DNA of 49,104 nt from Deinococcus seoulensis (GTDB lineage: Bacteria > Deinococcota > Deinococci > Deinococcales > Deinococcaceae): the NCBI RefSeq assembly GCF_014648115.1, contig NZ_BMQM01000028.1, positions 1 through 49,104 on the forward strand, in the 5' to 3' direction. A program made the translations under genes and the position numbers. Positions 44,585-49,104 of this stretch are shown here, in pieces (the stretch's first letter is position 1; each line of letters opens with the position of its first letter). The notes beneath the pieces are model-generated. The model ran no database searches and was not told where the DNA came from. It was given only the letters and a program-made list of their open reading frames with translations.

Positions 44585-44649
44585 CGGGTGTGGGGTGGGT
44601 TGCACCCGCGCGGCCCGTTCACCCGGACGCCCACATGGGGCATGCTGTG

Positions 44650-44783
44650 ATACGGATTCCGTTTGTTTCGTTAACAACCCGGGACGGCACCGGGTTGCCA
44701 ACTCCACGTCCGGAACCCGTTTCGCTCCCACTCGCTCCGCTCGAATTGAACGGCTTTATAAGCCATTCAATCGGAGTCCGTAT
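44650..44783 (-). repeat. 134-bp structured repeat, copy 4
   Basis: Canonical orientation on the minus strand. Stem B has become TTGGCAACCCGG/CCGGGTTGTTAA: several pairs are exchanged on both arms relative to copies 1-3, and two are G-U only on the canonical strand. Stem A holds two G-U or U-G pairs. It lies between divergent paaA and the secreted-protein gene. Confidence 0.9.
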
Positions 44784-44825
44784 GAGGCGAACGCACATCC
44801 ACGCCCTTTCCCCCGGAGGTTCCCC

Positions 44826-46379
44826 ATGACCCGACCCCGCACGCCGCTCCTGCTGGCCTCCGCCCCGATCCTGCTGCTGAGCCTGCTGCTGGGCCTGCTG
44901 GCCGCGCCCGCCGCCGCGCAGACCTCGCCCACGCCCGTGAAGGTCTCCTCGCAGACCTGCGGGGCGTACACCCTGACCCTGCGCGAGAACGGCTTCGGGG
45001 ATCCCCTGGACCGCGTGACCATCTCGCGCGGCGGCGTGACGCACGCCACGGTCCAGGACACCATGGTCGCCGTGGACTTCTGCCGGGACGTGACCGGCGA
45101 CGGCATCCCGGAAGTCATGCTGGCAGGCTTCTCCGGCGGCGCGCACTGCTGTTTCACGCACACGCTGTACTCGCTGAGCAGCCCGCCCCGGCAACTGCTG
45201 CGGGTGTTCAGCGCGCACAGCGCCAGCCTGGACGTCCGGCAACTGGACGGCAAAGGCCCCCTGGAACTCGTCGGCGCGGACTGGCGGTTCGCGTACGCGT
45301 ACGGCATGAGCTTCGCGGAAAGCCCGGCCCTGCCGGTCGTGTACTCGTACCTGCCCGTGCCCGGCGGGCCGCCCCGCTACGTGAACAACTCGCGGGCGTA
45401 CGGGCCGTTCATCCTGGGCAGCGTCCGCGCGCAGGAGCAACCCGACTACAGCGGCGGCCTGCTCGCCGGGTACGCCGCCCGCCTGATCGCCGCGCCCGGC
45501 ACCGCCCGCCCGTACCTGAACACCCTGCCGCAACCGTTCCGCGCGTGGCTGGGCAGTTACGACCCGGACCTGCGCGCCGCTCTGAGCGATTACGGCCTGA
45601 GCGACTGGCCCGCCCGCGCCGGAGCGGACCCCGCCGCGACGCCCATCGGGATCGGCGGGTCGTTCAGCGGTCCCGGCCGCACCGAGTACCTGGCGCTCCT
45701 GGCACGCGGCACGCAGGGCCAGACGCGCCTGTACCGGCCCGTCAGTGGCGGCATTCAGGCCGGACCCACCCTGAAACAGGTGCCCGTGAAGACCTCCGCC
45801 GCTGGCGCCCTGGACGGGTACGTGGACACCGCGTGGTACCCGGCGTTCCCGGTCCGCCGCGCCAGCGGGCAGGACGACGCCGTGATCTTCGACGCCCTCA
45901 GCGGCAGCGTGCACTACCGCGCGTACCGCGTGACCCCCGCCGCCCTGACCGAACAGACCGGCGCGCTGGGCGTCGCCGCGACCCTGCTGGGCGACCTGAG
46001 CAACGTGGCCCGGCAGGTCGCCTCGCAGTACGCGCAGCCGCAGCAGCCGCGCACGCCCGCGCAGATGCAGGAACTCACGCGCCGCATCGAGGCCGCCGTT
46101 ACCCGCGCGCAACCCTGGGTGGCCGCCACGACCGCCGACTTCAGCCTGTACGCGCTGGGGAACTTCACGGTCAGCGCCATCGACATGCCCCAGGACACGC
46201 CGGACCGCGCCACCGTCACCGCGCCCGTCACGTTCGGCATGGTCGCCGCCGACCAGGACAGCGAGTACGTCAGCGGCACCCGCCAGACCGCCACCATTCA
46301 CCTGACGCGCGGCCCGCAGGGCTGGCAGGTCACGGACTGGACCCTGACCCCCCGCCCCGGCGACCTGTACGAGGACTGA
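44826..46379 (+). CDS. Secreted protein of unknown function
   Basis: The 517-residue protein has a signal peptide (MTRPRTPLLLASAPILLLSL..., cleavage after AAPAAA) and no lipobox. Residues 90-125 contain VTGDGIPEVMLAGFSGGAHCC, like FG-GAP/integrin-alpha calcium loops (DxDGxPE); several such stretches suggest a beta-propeller-like N-terminal half. The C-terminal 100 residues look like an NTF2-like tail. I cannot assign a function. GGAGG lies 6 nt before the ATG. Its stop codon overlaps the first base of repeat copy 5. Confidence 0.7.
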   Translation: MTRPRTPLLLASAPILLLSLLLGLLAAPAAAQTSPTPVKVSSQTCGAYTLTLRENGFGDPLDRVTISRGGVTHATVQDTMVAVDFCRDVTGDGIPEVMLAGFSGGAHCCFTHTLYSLSSPPRQLLRVFSAHSASLDVRQLDGKGPLELVGADWRFAYAYGMSFAESPALPVVYSYLPVPGGPPRYVNNSRAYGPFILGSVRAQEQPDYSGGLLAGYAARLIAAPGTARPYLNTLPQPFRAWLGSYDPDLRAALSDYGLSDWPARAGADPAATPIGIGGSFSGPGRTEYLALLARGTQGQTRLYRPVSGGIQAGPTLKQVPVKTSAAGALDGYVDTAWYPAFPVRRASGQDDAVIFDALSGSVHYRAYRVTPAALTEQTGALGVAATLLGDLSNVARQVASQYAQPQQPRTPAQMQELTRRIEAAVTRAQPWVAATTADFSLYALGNFTVSAIDMPQDTPDRATVTAPVTFGMVAADQDSEYVSGTRQTATIHLTRGPQGWQVTDWTLTPRPGDLYED

Positions 46380-46513
46380 TACGGACTCCGACTTGAATGG
46401 GGTGCAAAGACCATTCAATCCGAGCGGATGCGAGTGGGAGGAAGGCGCCCCTCCGGACGAGGAGCTGGTAATCCGGCACGTGGGCGGAAGGCAAAACAGA
46501 CGGCAATCCATAT
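46379..46513 (+). repeat. 134-bp structured repeat, copy 5 (degenerate)
   Basis: Starts in the stop codon of the secreted protein (TGATACGGACTCCG) and ends ATCCATAT. TTGAATGG/CCATTCAA of stem A is kept, while the middle and stem B have diverged strongly. Confidence 0.8.
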
Positions 46514-46644
46514 GAACAGCGGCAGGGCGGCGCCGGTTGCCGGAGCGCCCCGCCGCCTGTCACGGAACCTGTCACGGCACCTGTCACGCGGCGCGGCACA
46601 CGCCGGATCAGACGACCACGGCACGCGCCCCCGACCCGGCCCCC

Positions 46645-46650
46645 TACGCT
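46645..46650 (+). promoter_or_regulatory. -10 box of leaderless promoter for the Rid-family gene
   Basis: TACGCT ends 5 nt before the ATG at 46656. Confidence 0.55.
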
Positions 46651-46655
46651 GGGGC

Positions 46656-47039
46656 ATGCGTCAGAACATCAGCAGTGGCAGCCCATGGGAAGCGCAGATC
46701 GGGTACTCGCGCGCCGTGAAAGTCGGGAACACCGTGCAGGTCAGCGGCACGACCGCCACCGTGAACGGCGAGGTCGTCGGCGAGGGCGACCCGGCCGAGC
46801 AGACCCGCGCGGCGCTGGGCATCATCCGCACCGCGCTGGAAACAGCGGGGGCGAAACTGTCGGACGTGGTCCGCACCCGCATCTACGTGACCGACATCAG
46901 TCGCTGGGAAGAGGTCGCCCGCGCGCACGGCGAGGTGTTCCGCGACATCCGCCCCGCCACGACCCTGGTGCAGGTCGCCGCGCTGATCGACCCGCTGCAC
47001 CTCGTGGAGATCGAGGCCGAAGCCGTCATCGGCGGGTGA
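46656..47039 (+). CDS. RidA (YjgF/YER057c/UK114) family protein
   Basis: The 127-residue protein is a standard Rid family member: SGSPWEAQIGYSRAVKVGN at the N-terminus, the VVRTRIYVTDI strand with the conserved arginine, RPATTLVQVAAL and the C-terminal VEIEAEAVIGG with the conserved glutamate. RidA deaminates reactive enamine/imine intermediates such as 2-aminoacrylate; the arginine is the key catalytic residue, so activity is plausible, but subgroup identity is open. Starts leaderless after TACGCT. Confidence 0.85.
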   Translation: MRQNISSGSPWEAQIGYSRAVKVGNTVQVSGTTATVNGEVVGEGDPAEQTRAALGIIRTALETAGAKLSDVVRTRIYVTDISRWEEVARAHGEVFRDIRPATTLVQVAALIDPLHLVEIEAEAVIGG

Positions 47040-47054
47040 TCCCCGCCCGTGGGG

Positions 47055-47060
47055 CAGACT
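47055..47060 (+). promoter_or_regulatory. Possible -10 box of the nucleotidyltransferase-like gene
   Basis: CAGACT ends 7 nt before the ATG at 47068; the first base differs from TANNNT, so support is moderate. Confidence 0.35.
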
Positions 47061-47067
47061 GGGGGGC

Positions 47068-47874
47068 ATGACGGCCCCCCACTCCTCTCCCCCTGTACTG
47101 GCCGACCTGCTGGCCCTGGATGAGCGGTTGCGCTCGGCGCTGGTCGCGGAGGCGCGGTTCTCGCATGTCGTGGCGTATGGGAGCGTGCCGCAGGGCAGCG
47201 CCGATGCGTTCAGCGATCTGGAGTACTGGGCGTTTCTCGACCCGGCATCTGGCGCGGCGTTCGACGTGCGGGCGTGGCTGTCGGCGCGGCTGGACGTGCA
47301 GCACTTCGTGGTGAACGAGTTCGGGACGCCCACCGTACTCCTGCCGGGGCTGCGGCGCGTGGAGCTGCATGTGGCCGCGCAGGAACGCCTGCCGGAAGTG
47401 GAGGACTGGACGCCGCAGCACGTGCGCCCGGAACGGATGCTGGTCAAGGACCCGGACGGGCGACTGGCACGGCACCTGGCGGTCCTGGCGGCGCGCCGGA
47501 CGGACCCGGCGGGCGAGGCGCAGGACACCCTGGACCGGCTACTGAACTGGCTGGCCTTCGGGCTGAACGTGTTGGCGCGCGGCGAGCGCATCCGGGCGCA
47601 CGAGCTGCTGGGCTGGGTGCAGGGCGGCCTGCTGCGACTGGCGCGGCTGCACGCGGGCCGCACCGCGCACTGGGCGAACGCCTCGCGCCGCGCCGAGCAG
47701 GAACTGGACGCCGCGACCCTGGCTCGTTACGCAGGGGTCACGGCCAGCCTGGACGGCCTGGAGGTGGCGTACGCGAACGCCGTGGCCTGGACGCTGGACC
47801 TCGCGGCGGGGCAGTCGTTGCATTGCCCTGAAGCGTTGGCGGCCGGGCTGCGGGCAGCGACAATGCAGGCATGA
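47068..47874 (+). CDS. Nucleotidyltransferase-like protein, lincosamide nucleotidyltransferase type
   Basis: The 268-residue protein carries the nucleotidyltransferase motif GSVPQGSADAFSDLE (GSx10-11DxE) preceded by VVAYGS, and its layout resembles Lnu(B)/Lnu(F) lincosamide nucleotidyltransferases with an extra helical C-terminal domain. Such proteins transfer AMP to lincosamides, but many homologues have unknown substrates, so resistance must not be assumed. The start of the next gene lies within its stop codon (ATGA), linking the two genes translationally. Confidence 0.7.
   Translation: MTAPHSSPPVLADLLALDERLRSALVAEARFSHVVAYGSVPQGSADAFSDLEYWAFLDPASGAAFDVRAWLSARLDVQHFVVNEFGTPTVLLPGLRRVELHVAAQERLPEVEDWTPQHVRPERMLVKDPDGRLARHLAVLAARRTDPAGEAQDTLDRLLNWLAFGLNVLARGERIRAHELLGWVQGGLLRLARLHAGRTAHWANASRRAEQELDAATLARYAGVTASLDGLEVAYANAVAWTLDLAAGQSLHCPEALAAGLRAATMQA
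47859..47864 (+). promoter_or_regulatory. Possible internal -10 box of the aldo/keto reductase at 47871
   Basis: GACAAT ends 6 nt before the ATG, inside the preceding gene, so the second gene might also be expressed alone. Confidence 0.35.
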
Positions 47875-48854
47875 CCTCTTCCCTGTCTGGTTCCGTCCGT
47901 CCGTTCGATCCGGCGTCACCCCGCCTTGGGGTGGGGCTGGCCGCGCTGGGCCGCCCCGGGTACATCAACCTGGGGCACGCGCGCGACCTCCCGGACCGGT
48001 CGGTGGGGGGCATGCAGGCGCAGGCGTGGGCGGTGCTGGACGGGGCGTACGCGGCGGGCGTGCGGTATTTCGACGCGGCGCGCAGTTACGGGCGGGCCGA
48101 GGAGTTCCTGGGCGGGTGGGTGCAGGCGCGCGGGCACCGGGACGCCGTGCTGGGCAGCAAGTGGGGGTACACCTACGTGGCGGACTGGCAGCCGGACGCG
48201 CCCGTGCATGAGGTCAAGACGCACGACCGGGCCACGCTGGACCGGCAGTGGCCGCAGACGCTCGCGGCGCTGGGCGGCTCCCCGGCGCTGTACCTGATTC
48301 ACTCGGCGACGCTGGAGTCGGGCGTGCTGGACAACCCGGCGGTGCTGGCGCGACTGGCGGAACTGGCGGCGGGGGGCGTGCGGGTGGGCCTGAGTACCAG
48401 CGGCCCGGCGCAGGCGGACACGATCCGGCGGGCGCTGGAGGTGCGGGTGGACGGCGTGAATCCCCTGAGTGCCGTGCAGGCCACCTGGAACCTGCTGGAC
48501 CGCTCGGCGGGCGCGGCGCTGGCCGACGCGCACGCGGCCGGGTGGGCGACCGTGGTGAAGGAGGGCGTGGCGAACGGCCGTCTGAGCGCGCGGGGCCTGA
48601 GCGGACGTGGGGACGTGCCCGCCCCGCTGGCGGCCCTGGCAGCGGAACTGGGCGTCACACCGGACGCGGCGGCCCTGGCGGCTGTGCTGGCGCAACCGTG
48701 GGCGGACATGGTCCTGAGTGGCGCGGGCAACACCGATCAGCTGGCGCAGAATCTGGCGGCGCTGCGCGTGCAGGTCCCGGCGGACGCCCTGCCGGAACTG
48801 ACCGTGGACGCCCGCACGTACTGGCAGGAGCGGGCCGCGCTGCCCTGGAACTGA
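47871..48854 (+). CDS. Aldo/keto reductase
   Basis: The 327-residue protein keeps the aldo/keto reductase residues: Asp and Tyr in VRYFDAARSYGRAEEF, Lys in LGSKWGYTY and His in LYLIHSATLES. It is distant from the enzyme at 36736. Substrate unknown. The overlap with the nucleotidyltransferase-like gene implies joint expression. Its stop codon TGA is followed directly by a decayed repeat copy. Confidence 0.8.
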   Translation: MTSSLSGSVRPFDPASPRLGVGLAALGRPGYINLGHARDLPDRSVGGMQAQAWAVLDGAYAAGVRYFDAARSYGRAEEFLGGWVQARGHRDAVLGSKWGYTYVADWQPDAPVHEVKTHDRATLDRQWPQTLAALGGSPALYLIHSATLESGVLDNPAVLARLAELAAGGVRVGLSTSGPAQADTIRRALEVRVDGVNPLSAVQATWNLLDRSAGAALADAHAAGWATVVKEGVANGRLSARGLSGRGDVPAPLAALAAELGVTPDAAALAAVLAQPWADMVLSGAGNTDQLAQNLAALRVQVPADALPELTVDARTYWQERAALPWN

Positions 48855-48906
48855 TCCGGACTCCGACTGGATGGTGGGCAGAAACTGTTCAGTCCGGGTG
48901 GATGCG
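48854..48906 (+). repeat. 134-bp repeat, truncated and decayed copy
   Basis: ATCCGGACTCCGACTGGATGG and the following stem partner (GACTGGA/TTCAGTC, compensated relative to GATTGAA/TTCAATC) correspond to the first 53 bases of the unit. It begins at the stop codon of the aldo/keto reductase and is broken off where copy 6 begins. Confidence 0.7.
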
Positions 48907-49041
48907 ATACGGACTCCGATTGAATGGCTTATAAAGCCGTTCAATCCGAGCGGAGCGAGTAGGAGTCGAAGCGGGTTCCGGACGTGGAGTTGGCAACCCG
49001 GCGCCCTTCCGGGTTGTCAACGAAATAAACGGAATCCGTAT
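48907..49041 (+). repeat. 134-bp structured repeat, copy 6
   Basis: Complete copy in plus orientation, 135 bp with the extra central base shared with copy 2. Stem B is TTGGCAACCCGG/CCGGGTTGTCAA with one G-U pair; stem A has one U-G pair. It lies inside the decayed copy that starts at 48854. Confidence 0.9.
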
Positions 49042-49042
49042 G

Positions 49043-49072
49043 ATACGGACTCCGATTAAATAGATTATAATT
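49043..49072 (+). repeat. Possible start of a further repeat copy, AT-rich
   Basis: ATACGGACTCCGATT matches the unit start 1 bp after copy 6 ends, then diverges into AT-rich sequence that includes TATAAT (49066-49071). Confidence 0.5.
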
Positions 49073-49104
49073 GCGGCATCAAACAGATCCCTCTGACCGC
49101 CCCT

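Noticed and set aside
49066..49071. TATAAT as a promoter at the window end
   Set aside because: The hexamer is perfect, but no -35 is visible and no gene start follows before the window ends, so it cannot be supported.

Overview
The window looks like chromosomal DNA of a Deinococcus species. The base composition is very GC-rich, Nudix hydrolases are over-represented, the phenylacetate genes resemble the Deinococcus-Thermus set, and about half the genes carry a TANNNT -10 box only 4-10 nt from the start codon, the leaderless promoter style known from this genus. This is inference from sequence; no 16S or other marker is present. I see no transposase, phage gene, tRNA, rRNA or CRISPR array.

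Layout. 89-7001: housekeeping and accessory enzymes (OAH sulfhydrylase-type PLP enzyme, a single and a tandem Nudix protein, a lipoprotein, a creatininase-family amidohydrolase, a lipid-A-disaccharide-synthase-related protein, an alpha/beta hydrolase). 7148-11643: the pheS-Nudix-pheT region on the minus strand, interrupted by an opposite-strand DUF559 nuclease-like gene wrapped in GC-rich hairpin repeats; a terminator-like hairpin lies just before pheS. 12004-15855: a K+/H+ antiporter, glyA, an NTF2-like protein and a HEAT-like protein. 15922-22302: gltB-gltD glutamate synthase. 22677-28673: two metallophosphoesterases, an M24 peptidase, a MocA-type nucleotidyltransferase, a CoxG-like protein and two small hypotheticals. 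28985-31143: a MoxR ATPase plus VWA (CoxE-like) pair. 31208-37680: a lipoprotein, a two-gene ABC transporter, a TPR-GGDEF protein and an aldo/keto reductase. 37782-44530: phenylacetate catabolism (paaZ; paaABCD plus a hydrolase), with a methionine aminopeptidase gene placed between the two parts. 44826-48854: a secreted protein, a Rid-family protein, and a nucleotidyltransferase-like gene overlapping an aldo/keto reductase gene.

Functional links. PaaABCD would form the phenylacetyl-CoA epoxidase and PaaZ the later ring-opening step; a perfect PaaR-type operator sits on the paaA promoter. GltB and GltD form NADPH glutamate synthase. The MocA-like, CoxG-like, MoxR and VWA genes are the accessory set usually seen with molybdenum hydroxylases, although no structural subunit is in the window.

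The most unusual content is repeated DNA. A ~134-bp intergenic element occurs five times near full length, plus one strongly decayed fragment and one possible start. Its stems vary by compensatory or G-U changes, and only on one strand, which suggests a structured RNA. A second family of GC-rich multi-hairpin repeats surrounds the DUF559 gene and recurs next to pheT, paaZ/metAP and inside paaA-paaB. Heptanucleotide repeats lie at the paaC-paaD junction and at 32586-32659.
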